Source: Planktothrix serta PCC 8927 (GTDB taxonomy: Bacteria > Cyanobacteriota > Cyanobacteriia > Cyanobacteriales > Microcoleaceae). From it: a DNA stretch of 64,000 bases. The DNA lies in the NCBI RefSeq assembly GCF_900010725.2, contig NZ_LR734880.1, positions 99,608-163,607 of the forward strand. Reading direction: 5' to 3'. The notes beneath the pieces were generated by a model. That model was given only the letters and a program-made list of their open reading frames with translations. It ran no database searches and was not told the origin of the DNA. Shown one piece after another: positions 8,769-17,256 of the stretch. Position 1 is the stretch's first letter; the number at the start of each line of letters is the position of its first letter. The position numbers and the translations under genes were made by a program.

Positions 8769-10192
8769 CAGGGGGTTTTCATTTTCCAAAATGCGATCGC
8801 TATCTTCAAAAAAAATCATCAATTTTTACGGTCAAATTATCTCTAATTTTTATCAGACAAGTTGGAAATACTAAGAATGAACAATTTCAATATTTATTAA
8901 CAGCAAAAAATAGCCATTGTCTGGCTTAACAAGACTTTATGGCTATTGATTATTAAATATTTCTAATGTTTTTTGAAAAAAATAGTTTTAAAAACTTAAT
9001 TAATTCAGGCGATCGCTAAAATCTTTTCCCAATTATTTCCCAACCATGATTGTCCCTCTTTTATTGAAATAAAACCCAAACTTCTGTATATATTCAAAAT
9101 CAATGTTACTAATAACGAGAATTTCCCCGCTACGTCTATCCCTTTTATTCTTGATTTATCTTCATTAAAATTCACATCTTTGACCCAATGTACTTGATTT
9201 TCAATTAACCAATGTGCTTTAATTTTTTCCGCAAATGTTTTCGCACTTAATTTCTGACTACTAATATAATATAAAGTCTCATTATATTCTTTGTCACCCC
9301 GAAAACCTGTTCTTTCTACCTCAATAAAACTTTGAAGATGAGGATAATTTTTATGGTTCACATTCTGGCTATCAAATACTGATACTTTTCTGCTAACATT
9401 TCGTCCATGACTGACATCTTTTTCTTCATATACTGTTAAAGGTTTTTCAATTTCTGCTAAAATTTTTATTCGCTTGTGTAATTTAACTTGATTGCCTTTT
9501 GCCGTAATTAAATAATCATTTTTGCTCTCAATTATTGCCTGAGTTGTTGCCTTACTACAATGGAGAGCATCAAGAGTAAATACTTTATTTAATAACCCAC
9601 ATTTCTCTATCATAGAGAGAACTTTAGCATTTTCAGAATTTTGTTTACTTTCAAAACTTTCCGACTTAATTACTAACTTGGTTTCTTGACTAAACCCAGA
9701 TACCATTATTAGCATATTTTGTTTCTGATCTTCATAGTTAGTCAGGGTATTTTTTAAAGATTTTCCATCGATCGCAATCCAATCAACGCCTTCTTTTTGC
9801 CAATAATATTCCTCGACTGTTGACTGAAAAACTAACTGAATCTCTATTAGATTTATCCCGATCATTACTCGTCTAATGGTACTATAAGATGGTAACTTTT
9901 TAGCTGTAATTTTTAATAATTTAATTAGCTTATTTTCTTCGTTTTTTCTAAAGTTATCTATTTGCTTATAAGTAACATTGCCAGTTAGCAGGGCCAAAAT
10001 AATGATAGTCAACACTACCCATAATTCATGTCTTTTACCCCGATTTTTCCGAAAATCCTTGACTAACTTCAGTTGTTCAATTATACTGTTTAACATAATT
10101 GTTTTAATCAAAAAATAGTGATCTCTTTTTGATTTTATCAATAAAAGATCACTTTTATTTTCTTTTTTACACCCGACTTTGAAAACGCCCTG
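8769..10192 (-). mobile_element. Complete ISAs1-family insertion sequence, 1424 bp
   Basis: The ends are imperfect inverted repeats: left CAGGGGGTTTTCATTTTC (from 8769), right, on the minus strand, CAGGGCGTTTTCAAAGTC (ending 10192), about 14 of 18 matching. A perfect 9-bp target duplication CTTTTCAAG flanks the element at 8760-8768 and 10193-10201, inside the range usual for this family. One transposase gene fills most of it. A nested hairpin (ATAGCCAT 8910-8917 with ATGGCTAT 8939-8946) lies after the transposase stop and may act as terminator. HIP1 sites at about 8791 and 9010 suggest long residence in cyanobacteria. The intact gene and perfect duplications point to a recent insertion. Confidence 0.92.
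9005..10096 (-). CDS. ISAs1-family transposase (DDE type)
   Basis: A 363-residue transposase counted from the ATG at 10096, which gives MLNSIIEQLKLVKDFRKNRG, the usual N-terminus of this family; the frame stays open to a TTG at 10141. The N-terminal associated domain (RGKRHELWVVLTIIILALL) is followed by the DDE core: DWIAIDGKSLKNT (first D), FTLDALHCSKAT (second D) and WVKDVNFNEDKSRIKG (catalytic E). The HWLIENQVHW stretch is also typical. It appears intact. An AATAAAA/TTTTATT stem (10140-10159) lies in its promoter region near the right end of the element. Confidence 0.93.
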   Translation of the reverse strand: MLNSIIEQLKLVKDFRKNRGKRHELWVVLTIIILALLTGNVTYKQIDNFRKNEENKLIKLLKITAKKLPSYSTIRRVMIGINLIEIQLVFQSTVEEYYWQKEGVDWIAIDGKSLKNTLTNYEDQKQNMLIMVSGFSQETKLVIKSESFESKQNSENAKVLSMIEKCGLLNKVFTLDALHCSKATTQAIIESKNDYLITAKGNQVKLHKRIKILAEIEKPLTVYEEKDVSHGRNVSRKVSVFDSQNVNHKNYPHLQSFIEVERTGFRGDKEYNETLYYISSQKLSAKTFAEKIKAHWLIENQVHWVKDVNFNEDKSRIKGIDVAGKFSLLVTLILNIYRSLGFISIKEGQSWLGNNWEKILAIA

Positions 10193-10322
10193 CTTTTCAA
10201 GGGGGGTTAGGGGGGATCTAGGACTAGAAAAAAATCAACGAACTTTCGGTTTTCTAGCCTACTTTTAGCCTTAAAGTTAACACCGATGGGTTATCCCGCC
10301 CATAATAGCCAACAGTCAACCG

Positions 10323-11072
10323 TCAACTAATTATTTTAATCTCAACATCGATTTTTTGTTGCCATTCTTTAATATAAACTAATAATCCATACATAAACAC
10401 AATCACCCCCAGCATTTCCATAATTTCTTCTATAATTGCTACCGATGAATAAATTAGACTTTGTTGATGGTTATAAAACGCCACAACACTCCCTAACATT
10501 TCCATAAATAATGCTCCTCCAATATATAAAGATACTGCTAAAATAAAATGATAACGAGTTTTTCGGGGAAGATGTAACCAAAACCTCCAATATTGACGCA
10601 GAAAAATTGCCACTAAAATTATCCCTGGAATCACCCACATTGAACGTAAAAAAGGCGGTAAATTTAACGCTTTTGCAAGATCAGGAATAATTAAAATTTC
10701 ATGAATCGTAGCAACTTCATCAATAGCTAATAACCAAAAAATAATCGATAACCATTTCCACTGTTGAAAATAACGATATTTTACCGGAGAATTATCATCA
10801 GCATCAGTTAAGGTTTTTTGTTGTTCCAATTCTGCTTGTTTTGCAGATGCGATCGCACCCAATAACCAAGCACAAAACGCCAACATAAACGCACTAAACC
10901 AAGTGGGTAAATTCATCTCTCGATCAAGATTAAACATTGATGTCCAATCTTTTCGATAATTAAATCCAAATCTACCAATTTGTACCAGAATACTCGTGAA
11001 GGTAAAAAATGCCACTCCCATTGTTAAGCGTTTAGCTAATTTTATCGGAGAAAGGGTTAGATATAACTGCAC
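10323..11072 (-). CDS. Multi-pass membrane protein of unknown function
   Basis: A 249-residue protein with about six hydrophobic segments (roughly 15-35, 58-76, 105-122, 143-160, 172-195 and 208-232). Several acidic and histidine residues fall in or near membrane segments: WLLAIDEVATIHE, GGALFMEMLGS and SVAIIEEIMEMLG. Buried charged residues of this kind can line a metal or proton site, but I do not recognise the family. It lies 43 bp beyond the end of the glycosyltransferase at 11116-12816 in the same direction, so the two are probably co-transcribed. Confidence 0.75.
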   Translation of the reverse strand: MQLYLTLSPIKLAKRLTMGVAFFTFTSILVQIGRFGFNYRKDWTSMFNLDREMNLPTWFSAFMLAFCAWLLGAIASAKQAELEQQKTLTDADDNSPVKYRYFQQWKWLSIIFWLLAIDEVATIHEILIIPDLAKALNLPPFLRSMWVIPGIILVAIFLRQYWRFWLHLPRKTRYHFILAVSLYIGGALFMEMLGSVVAFYNHQQSLIYSSVAIIEEIMEMLGVIVFMYGLLVYIKEWQQKIDVEIKIIS

Positions 11073-11115
11073 GTTGAACTCATCCTATTTTAATCAAACT
11101 CAAATCATAACCCAA

Positions 11116-12816
11116 CTATCGACAATAATATCGTCGATATCGATATCCATTAAAATCAGGTTGAGGACGGGGATCTTCTTGACACCGGAATTGACTAAAA
11201 TCCGTATTATCTTTTAAATTCACTTTCCATAACTCAAAGGGACGTTGAACTTGAGTTAAAGCTGTTGCTAAAGCAGGGGAAGGATTATCTGTTTTTTTGA
11301 CTAACATAAATTGAGGTAATTTTTTAGCATTCTGACGTTTAAATTCTAATCCTAATCCCATCAAAGATCGAGTTTCTGCATGGGTTCGTTGAGTTGTCAC
11401 AATCACGACAGGTGTTTTCGCTTCTTTAATAATATAACTCGCTAAACGATCCGATTGTTGGGATTTTTGAAAGCCATAATTTGCGCCAACTGTTAACGCA
11501 CCTAAACACCCCATGATTAAGGTGACAATCACAATTTTTTGACTATTTGCTTGCAAAATAGGCGGGAGTGAAACCCAAGAATAATGAGAAGTTCTGGGTT
11601 GTTTCCAAATCCTACCTAATGCAGAACCTACAATTAAAATAAACACAGGAAAGTAAACAAATTGATATCTCGCCGCCAGAGAGACATCCTTTTGAAGTCC
11701 ATAAATTAAAATTAAAAATAGTACAATAACACTGCCAAAAATACCGCCAAATATTTTAGTTTCTAGTTGAGTCTCAGAGGCTTGAAGATTTAACCGAATT
11801 CCTGCGATTATCCCCGGAATTACCCAAACTAAAACCGTTAATAAAATTAATGCTGAAATCACTGTTATAATCATCGGTGTTCCTTCAACAGGTAATAAAA
11901 ATATCTGGGTAATTAACCAAGCAAATAACCGAAATAAAGGCTCGATAAATCCTAATCCTTTGAATTCGGTTTCGATCCATTCTGTCAGTTGATCATTGGG
12001 AAGATTTTGTAAAATTGGAATCCAAACTAATCCACTCATTAATGTTCCGAATATTACTGCATAAATTCTTAACCAAGCTGTTCTAATAAGTCCTAATTGA
12101 TTTCGCCAATCTTGTAACCAAAATCCTCCTAAAATTAACCCTTCTCCACCTAAGAATACAATAAAAAAATAGTGAGTTGCAATTCCTAATCCATTAACCA
12201 TAATCCAACCGATAACTTGAATTATAGATAAGGGTTTTTCTCCCTCTAAACTTCTAATTGCCTTGACAAAATAGCTTAAAGATGCGATAATCCAAAGAAT
12301 AGTTATAGTATAGTGCCGGGATTCTTGCGATAAATAGATTCCATAAGGAGAAACTGCCATTAACGCGGCTGTAATTTGAGCAAAAATCAAAGACCGAAAG
12401 GCAAAATAACTTAAACTAAAAATAGCCGGAATTGATAAAACGCCTAAAATAGAACTTAGCGATCGCGCTACCGTTAAAGAAACTAATTCTCCCTCTATTG
12501 AAAACAACTTCATCCAGAAATGATTCAGCCAAAAATATAACGGAGGATGATTACTTTCGGTAAACAAATGATAAACAACATCCGCAGGCTGAGTTGCACT
12601 TTCAAACCGCAAAGGGGATAATAAAATATCTGCTGAAATCATCTGATCTAACGGAATAGTTTTCAGTCCGTGACCCAAACTAAACACTAAAGTAGAAATT
12701 TCAATACTCGATGCTGACTTATCTCCTAAACCGATAAATCTAAATAAAATTCCCAGTCCTATCCAAAACAACAATAAAACCGGATGAAACCATCGGTTAT
12801 TAACAATTTTCATCAC
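11116..12816 (-). CDS. GT39/ArnT-like membrane glycosyltransferase
   Basis: A 566-residue polytopic membrane protein with about 11-12 hydrophobic stretches. It has an N-terminal span, then an extracytoplasmic loop with an acidic residue (SASSIEISTL) and the hallmark NHPPLYFWLNHFW, as in the PMT/GT39 and ArnT-type enzymes that move sugars from polyprenyl phosphate carriers. The C-terminal periplasmic part ends with clustered Tyr/Arg (GYRYRRYYC). The acceptor is unknown. It may form an operon with the membrane protein gene downstream (10323). The toroid-fold gene at 13031-14620 is upstream in the same direction, separated by 214 bp of tandem repeats, and fits a cell-surface glycan cluster. Confidence 0.82.
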   Translation of the reverse strand: MMKIVNNRWFHPVLLLFWIGLGILFRFIGLGDKSASSIEISTLVFSLGHGLKTIPLDQMISADILLSPLRFESATQPADVVYHLFTESNHPPLYFWLNHFWMKLFSIEGELVSLTVARSLSSILGVLSIPAIFSLSYFAFRSLIFAQITAALMAVSPYGIYLSQESRHYTITILWIIASLSYFVKAIRSLEGEKPLSIIQVIGWIMVNGLGIATHYFFIVFLGGEGLILGGFWLQDWRNQLGLIRTAWLRIYAVIFGTLMSGLVWIPILQNLPNDQLTEWIETEFKGLGFIEPLFRLFAWLITQIFLLPVEGTPMIITVISALILLTVLVWVIPGIIAGIRLNLQASETQLETKIFGGIFGSVIVLFLILIYGLQKDVSLAARYQFVYFPVFILIVGSALGRIWKQPRTSHYSWVSLPPILQANSQKIVIVTLIMGCLGALTVGANYGFQKSQQSDRLASYIIKEAKTPVVIVTTQRTHAETRSLMGLGLEFKRQNAKKLPQFMLVKKTDNPSPALATALTQVQRPFELWKVNLKDNTDFSQFRCQEDPRPQPDFNGYRYRRYYCR

Positions 12817-12848
12817 TTAAAACAATCCTCACTTCATCCGTAGGGTGC

Positions 12849-13013
12849 GTAAGCTCCGCGCACGCACCCAACCCATATTATAATAGCAAAAACCATCATT
12901 ATTTTATAATTTGTAAGCTCCGCAGACGCACCCAACCCATATTATAATAGCAAAAACCATCATTATTTTATAATTTATAAGCTCCGCAGACGCACCCAAC
13001 CCCTATTATATTA
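12849..13013. repeat. 64-bp tandem repeat, about 2.5 copies
   Basis: Units start at 12849, 12913 and 12977, a period of exactly 64 bp. Each begins (G/A)TAAGCTCCGC and contains CACCCAACCC and ATTATAATAGC; copies differ at only a few positions. The first unit is preceded by TAGGGTGC, so GGGTGCGT and ACGCACCC form a hairpin; a relative of that hairpin lies near 57828. This fills the gap between two same-strand genes. Confidence 0.9.
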
Positions 13014-13030
13014 TAGGAATAAATAATCCC

Positions 13031-14620
13031 TTAAAACCGTCTTTCTAACTTCAAAGATTGACCCGGCGTTAACTTTCTAATCTCATCCGTTAAATCTAAC
13101 CAAGGTTGTAATTGTCCCCGTTGAAACGTGCGACTCAGAGGAATATCTATTGACGTTTGATCACAAGCAATTCCAGCAGAAATAATTCCTCGCCAAGAAT
13201 CAGCATATAATTCATCAATAATATGCCATTGATTTCTTTCCCAACGAAATCGTCGTGTAAATCTAAAGGGTGCATCTTGTTTTCCCTGAACAATTTCAGA
13301 ACGATTTAACCCTTGAATTTGCTTTGAGAAAAACCTTCCTAATATTAACATTAAAACTCGGATTAAAACCAATTTTAATGACGATAATTGATTCGGTTTA
13401 ACCCAACTTAATCCTCCTTCAATTAAAACCTCATCCTGTTCGACATGAATAGTATAAGAACTCATTAAATGTGCTACAGCATTTTTAATTTGACGACCCT
13501 GACGAACTTGTAGGGAAAAATGAGTATCCGATAAAATCAGTTTATTTTCTCTAAATAGTTTAAAAACTCCCCCTTTATTTAAAGCTACATATAATTCCAC
13601 ATAGGGACGACGTTTAATTAAAATTTCCGCTTCCTTTAACCAAATACTCGCCACATCTCGCGCTAAAGGTTGGGGTCTTCCAGGGACAAAATCACGCCAA
13701 GCCAGTAAATAATTCCAAACCTGATTTCCTAATGAATAATCATCCCCATAACAAGCCGATAAACCATTCTTAAGACCCAGTAAAAAACGATCATTAATTC
13801 TCAACGCATCCGGTAGCCATTCCCCGACTAATTCAAACCCATAGGGAAAAAATTGATAAGTATTTAAACTGCCATATTCACCCCCATACGACCCATCAGG
13901 ATGAATAAAATAGGAAACTAATTCTACTGCTTTCATTAAAGACTCTTTCAAGCGTAAATCCGATCTCAAATCATCTAATTGAGCTAAAAAAGAAATCGTT
14001 AAGGTATGATAACCGGGATCAAAAGTTTCATTTTCTTTAAACCATCCTTCCTGACTTTGTAAAGATAATAACCATTCCAAACGAGAGGCTTTAATTCGAT
14101 GCCATTTAGAGGTTTGTAACATTTGCCCCAAACGTTCTAAACAGAGAATAATTAACGCCTCATGACTCGCACTCTGACTAAATTTACAATGGGCTAACCC
14201 ATTCGCTTGACGTTCAAAACCTTGTAAGATTTCATAATTCATCAACTCTAATAAATGATAACTTTCTAAACCCGCAAATAGGGAAAAAGCTGTTGCACTA
14301 GCCGAATGTTCTAAGGGTAAAGTTTCATCACAAAAACTATCAGGGTGAACGGTATTAGTGGTATAAAGAATACCCGCCTCTACCCAATTTTTAATCGTAG
14401 GTTGTTGATAATAAGGATTATCAGAAATTGGAAGATCATAAACCAAAGCCAGAGGTAGCACTAATTCTTGCATTCTACCATTGGCAAAATCTTTAATTTT
14501 ATAATGCCAAAAATTCCGATCAAAACAACCATAAGTCGGACTATGGGGATTTCGATCTAATAACGTTAAAATTTTAGGAATTTGAGTTAACGCTTCACGG
14601 GCAAATAAATCTTTACTCAC
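13031..14620 (-). CDS. Probable (alpha/alpha)-toroid polysaccharide lyase/heparinase-like protein
   Basis: The first 330 residues of this 529-residue protein are helical, with repeated aromatic and His-rich turns (TVHPDSFCDETLPLEHSASA, WLLSLQSQEGWFKE, PGYHTLTISFLAQLDDL, IHPDGSYGGEYGS). The last 200 residues are beta-rich. This build resembles alginate lyase and heparinase II/III-type enzymes, where a toroid is followed by a beta-sandwich. There is no signal peptide, which is odd for a secreted lyase, and I cannot point to catalytic residues with confidence. An internal hydrophobic stretch (LVLIRVLMLILGRFF, about 417-431) could attach it to a membrane. The neighbouring GT39-like gene suggests a glycan role. 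Confidence 0.6.
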   Translation of the reverse strand: MSKDLFAREALTQIPKILTLLDRNPHSPTYGCFDRNFWHYKIKDFANGRMQELVLPLALVYDLPISDNPYYQQPTIKNWVEAGILYTTNTVHPDSFCDETLPLEHSASATAFSLFAGLESYHLLELMNYEILQGFERQANGLAHCKFSQSASHEALIILCLERLGQMLQTSKWHRIKASRLEWLLSLQSQEGWFKENETFDPGYHTLTISFLAQLDDLRSDLRLKESLMKAVELVSYFIHPDGSYGGEYGSLNTYQFFPYGFELVGEWLPDALRINDRFLLGLKNGLSACYGDDYSLGNQVWNYLLAWRDFVPGRPQPLARDVASIWLKEAEILIKRRPYVELYVALNKGGVFKLFRENKLILSDTHFSLQVRQGRQIKNAVAHLMSSYTIHVEQDEVLIEGGLSWVKPNQLSSLKLVLIRVLMLILGRFFSKQIQGLNRSEIVQGKQDAPFRFTRRFRWERNQWHIIDELYADSWRGIISAGIACDQTSIDIPLSRTFQRGQLQPWLDLTDEIRKLTPGQSLKLERRF

Positions 14621-14801
14621 GGTTAATAATGGCTATTCGTTGCACCAAACAAATCACTGCTATTGTACCAAAAAAGGTGCGATCGCTATCTGATTTCCTG
14701 GTTTACTGGGTCTTCCAGGGTTAGTCCTGGCAACTTCTTGATATTCTTGATGTCTTTGGGGTTAAATATTAAGCTGATTAGGAATAATAAATTTTCCAGA
14801 G

Positions 14802-14807
14802 TATAAT
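14802..14807 (+). promoter_or_regulatory. Probable -10 box of the kinase gene
   Basis: A perfect TATAAT lies 33 bp before the ATG at 14841. A Shine-Dalgarno-like TTGAGG (about 14824-14829) lies between them. No clear -35 box was seen. Confidence 0.5.
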
Positions 14808-14840
14808 TAATTTAGTCATCTCCCTTGAGGTTTTCTCGTT

Positions 14841-15716
14841 ATGAGTTATTGCCTTAATCCTAAATGTCCTAATCCAACAGATCCAGCAAACGAGAATCAG
14901 TCCACTTGCTGTCAATGTGGCTCCGATCTTTTGCTAAAAGAACGATATCGTGTGACTAAACAACTGGGAGGCGGAGATTTTAGCAAAACATTTGAAATTG
15001 ATGATCAAGGAAAATTTAAGATCCTAAAAGTTTTATTAAAAAACAATCCTAAAGCTGCCACTTTGTTGAAACAACAAGCAGAAGTTTTGAGTCAAATTAA
15101 CCACCCTGGAATTCCTAAAGTTGATCCCGATGGCTATTTTACCTATCTTCCCAAGGGGAGCGAAGAAGCTCTTCATTGTTTAGTAATAGAAAAAATTGAA
15201 GGGCTAAATTTACAAGACTGGATGAAAGAACGAAAAAAAGAACCCATTAGTCAAGAACAGGCTTTAGAATGGTTAAAACAACTGACTGAGATCCTAGAGC
15301 AAGTTCATAGTTTACAATACTTCCATCAGGATATTAGGCCTCAAAATATTATGCGAAAACCTAATGGACAGTTAGTATTAATTGATTTTGCAACCACACG
15401 CCAAGTTGCAGGTAATGTAGCTGGGATTGTTGTTTTTCCCGGTTATACACCCTTAGAACAAGTTAATGGGAAAGAGGTTCCTCAATCCGATTATTTTGCC
15501 CTCGGACGAACATTTGTTTATTTATTAACAGGAAAACCTCCGGCTGCTTATCCAGAAAATCCCCGAACAGGAAAGTTATTATGGCGAAAAGGTGCGCCCC
15601 ATCTTTCTGATCAACTTGCGGCTTTAATTGATTATTTAATAGCTCCTTTTCCGGGTAATCGCCCTCAAAATCCACAAATGATCTTGCAATGTTTAGCAGA
15701 ATGTAAAACAAACTGA
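14841..15716 (+). CDS. Small serine/threonine protein kinase with zinc-ribbon N-terminus; DFG replaced by DFA
   Basis: A 291-residue Hanks-type kinase of the cyanobacterial kind that opens with a four-cysteine motif (CLNPKCPNP...CCQCG, residues 4-26). The glycine loop is LGGGDFSKTF, the ATP lysine is in KILKVLL, and the catalytic loop is HQDIRPQNIM (Asp near 164). The metal-binding motif reads IDFATT (Asp near 182), where relatives usually have DFG. There is no transmembrane segment and no C-terminal sensor domain, so the protein is a bare, probably soluble kinase. It is convergent with the cupin-like gene at 15814. The DFA change need not abolish activity, but it is unusual. Confidence 0.9.
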   Translation: MSYCLNPKCPNPTDPANENQSTCCQCGSDLLLKERYRVTKQLGGGDFSKTFEIDDQGKFKILKVLLKNNPKAATLLKQQAEVLSQINHPGIPKVDPDGYFTYLPKGSEEALHCLVIEKIEGLNLQDWMKERKKEPISQEQALEWLKQLTEILEQVHSLQYFHQDIRPQNIMRKPNGQLVLIDFATTRQVAGNVAGIVVFPGYTPLEQVNGKEVPQSDYFALGRTFVYLLTGKPPAAYPENPRTGKLLWRKGAPHLSDQLAALIDYLIAPFPGNRPQNPQMILQCLAECKTN

Positions 15717-15738
15717 GAAAAATAATAATACTAATGTT

Positions 15739-15776
15739 ATGGCTGAAGAATCTCAATTATTTGTATTCCCAGCCAT
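15739..15776. terminator. Stem-loop between convergent genes
   Basis: ATGGCTG (15739-15745) pairs with CAGCCAT (15770-15776) and is followed by TCCTTTAATTTT. It lies between the stops of the kinase gene and the cupin-like gene and could terminate both. Confidence 0.45.
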
Positions 15777-15813
15777 TCCTTTAATTTTATAGCGGAATGA
15801 CTGAGTTGCTAAT

Positions 15814-16305
15814 TTAAGCCGCTTGTCGTTCTTCCTGATCAAAACCATGTAAAATGGGTGCAGGGCCGAATTTAGAAGTAACTCTGAGTAGACGAGGAAT
15901 TTCAAAACTATTATAAACGCGAAACTCGCTTTGAATAGTCGCTTCTGCGGTTCTAACAGCTTGATTTAAGACCAAAGAACCATCGGGGTCAGAAACAGAA
16001 CGATGGAAGGTTCCGGGGGGAAGTCTGAGAATGTGACGATTAGCATCTAATCTAACAATATGATAGGGATGTTTCCAAGCAAAATTAACTAAATAAAAGG
16101 TACGTCCCCCACTCACTGCTAACAAATTATCTTCTTGATGGGGATGAAGATAAAATTGCCAATATCCGGCTTCGGTATTATTGGGGCTAATTGCTGGCCC
16201 TTCATGAAAGACTAAATCACGGGCGTTAGAATTGGCAATGGTAATATCAAAAAAACGCACACTGGGAGTATCACGAAATTTATGAAACGGGATTAATTCA
16301 AACAT
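15814..16305 (-). CDS. Cupin-like small protein, function unknown
   Basis: A 163-residue beta-rich protein. The central YWQFYLHPHQEDNLLAVSGG and the later LRLPPGTFHRSVSDPDGS resemble the two conserved strands of RmlC-type cupins: a His/Gln/Glu cluster, then a Pro-Gly turn and His. The protein is a plausible non-enzymatic or sugar-epimerase-like cupin, but I do not recognise the family. It stands alone, with intergenic DNA on both sides. Confidence 0.65.
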   Translation of the reverse strand: MFELIPFHKFRDTPSVRFFDITIANSNARDLVFHEGPAISPNNTEAGYWQFYLHPHQEDNLLAVSGGRTFYLVNFAWKHPYHIVRLDANRHILRLPPGTFHRSVSDPDGSLVLNQAVRTAEATIQSEFRVYNSFEIPRLLRVTSKFGPAPILHGFDQEERQAA

Positions 16306-16425
16306 ACGCGCTTTATTTAAAATATTAGTTTTTCGCTGGTTCTATTTAGTTTAGTCACAATTGTTCAAACAATCAAAACCTATTCAGAATAGTTTCTATG
16401 CGGAAACCGAATAGATGGTGGGTTG

Positions 16426-16449
16426 TCAGTTAACCGTTAACGGTTGACT
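16426..16449. repeat. Near-perfect palindrome around CCGTTAACGG
   Basis: A 24-bp sequence centred on CCGTTAACGG is almost its own reverse complement and is followed by another GACTGTTAACCGAC. Similar GTTAACCGTCAAC stretches occur near 10308-10327. This looks like a dispersed cyanobacterial repeat; I see no gene in 16306-16597. Confidence 0.6.
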
Positions 16450-16519
16450 GTTAACCGACAATATGGCAAGTCTTGCTACGCCTACTCTGACTCGCTGATA
16501 TCTAAATTACGGTAAAATT

Positions 16520-16570
16520 GTAGTGAGTCCTTTAGGACTCTATCTCGGTCAGCCCTGAAGGGCTTACTAC
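16520..16570. repeat. REP-like palindromic element directly upstream of recR
   Basis: It starts GTAGTGAGTCCTTTAGGACT and ends AGCCCTGAAGGGCTTACTAC: two short hairpins with GTAGTGAG/CTTACTAC outer ends. Copies occur at 23435-23509 and, as a half copy, at 44871-44890. It ends only 15 bp before the recR Shine-Dalgarno sequence. Confidence 0.85.
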
Positions 16571-16597
16571 GGTTTTGATGGAATTGGAGGCAGTTCA

Positions 16598-17194
16598 ACG
16601 GTTTATACTCGTCCTTTAGCTCGATTAATTGAGCAATTGCAACATTTACCCGGTGTGGGGCCAAAAACCGCCCAACGCCTGGCGCTTCATATTATTAAGC
16701 GTCCTGATGAGGATGTCCAAGCTTTAGCACAGGCGTTATTGGATGCTAAACAGCAAGTGGGTTTTTGTCAGGTTTGTTTTCATCTCTCGGCTGAACCCGT
16801 TTGTGAGATTTGTCGAAACCCCCAACGTGACCCCGATACAATTTGTGTGGTGTCCGACTCCCGCGATGTCATCGCCTTAGAAAAAACACGGGAATATAAG
16901 GGAAAATATCATGTTTTGGGGGGTGTGATTTCTCCGATGGATGGAGTGGGCCCCGAACAATTAACGATTCAACCCTTAGTGCGTCGGGTGAGTCAACAAA
17001 AGATTAAAGAATTGATTATTGCTATTAGTCCCAGTATTGAGGGCGAAACCACGACCTTATATATCGGTCAACTGTTAAAACCTTTTACAAGAGTAACCCG
17101 AATTGCCTTTGGTTTACCGATGGGGGGCGAGTTAGAATATGCCGATGAAATTACCTTAGCACGGGCATTAGAAGGGCGGCGAGAGTTAGATTAG
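16598..17194 (+). CDS. recR: Recombination mediator RecR, non-canonical start
   Basis: RecR works with RecF/RecO in loading RecA at gaps. Visible features are the helix-hairpin-helix [16 protein letters not shown], the zinc finger [16 protein letters not shown], a Toprim domain ([17 protein letters not shown]) and the conserved C-terminus [20 protein letters not shown]. The conserved N-terminus [14 protein letters not shown] is encoded from 16601, but no ATG, GTG or TTG precedes it in frame after the TGA at 16556. A good GGAGG at 16586-16590 points to ACG at 16598 (or GTT at 16601). The first ordinary start, TTG at 16637, would cut 12 conserved residues. An ATG at 16578 is in another frame and reaches a stop after 13 codons. 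A REP-like element ends just upstream and may have replaced the original start region. Confidence 0.9.
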   Translation, partial: TVYTRPLARLIEQLQHLPGVGPKTAQRLALHIIKRPDEDVQALAQALLDAKQQVGFCQVCFHLSAEPVCEICRNPQRDPDTICVVSDSRDVIALEKTREYKGKYHVLGGVISPMDGVGPEQLTIQPLVRRVSQQKIKELIIAISPSIEGETTTLYIGQLLKPFTRVTRIAFGLPMGGELEYADEITLARALEGRRELD

Positions 17195-17198
17195 ACTG

Positions 17199-17250
17199 AT
17201 AAAATGCAGGGAATTCTAATCAATTGTAGATCGATTCCCTGACATTTTAT
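17199..17250. terminator. Bidirectional terminator between recR and the subtilase gene
   Basis: ATAAAATGCAGGGAAT (17199-17214) pairs with ATTCCCTGACATTTTAT (17234-17250), with one bulged base. It lies between two convergent genes and has A and T tracts on either side. Confidence 0.85.
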
Positions 17251-17256
17251 TGTTAA

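Larger units (their letters stand above)
8641..10300. repeat. MITE-like element interrupted by an insertion sequence
   Basis: Left part 8641-8768 starts GTAGGGGTGGGGTTATCCCC and contains TGTCAACTTAA. Right part 10202-10300, read on the other strand, starts GGGCGGGATAACCCATCGG and contains TGTTAACTTTAA. Within it lie long G/C-run arms: GATCCCCCTAAATCCCCC at 8709-8726 mirrors GGGGGGTTAGGGGGGATC at about 10201-10218. With the insertion sequence and one target copy removed, a roughly 230-bp palindromic element remains, related to the one at 6367-6570. Confidence 0.7.
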
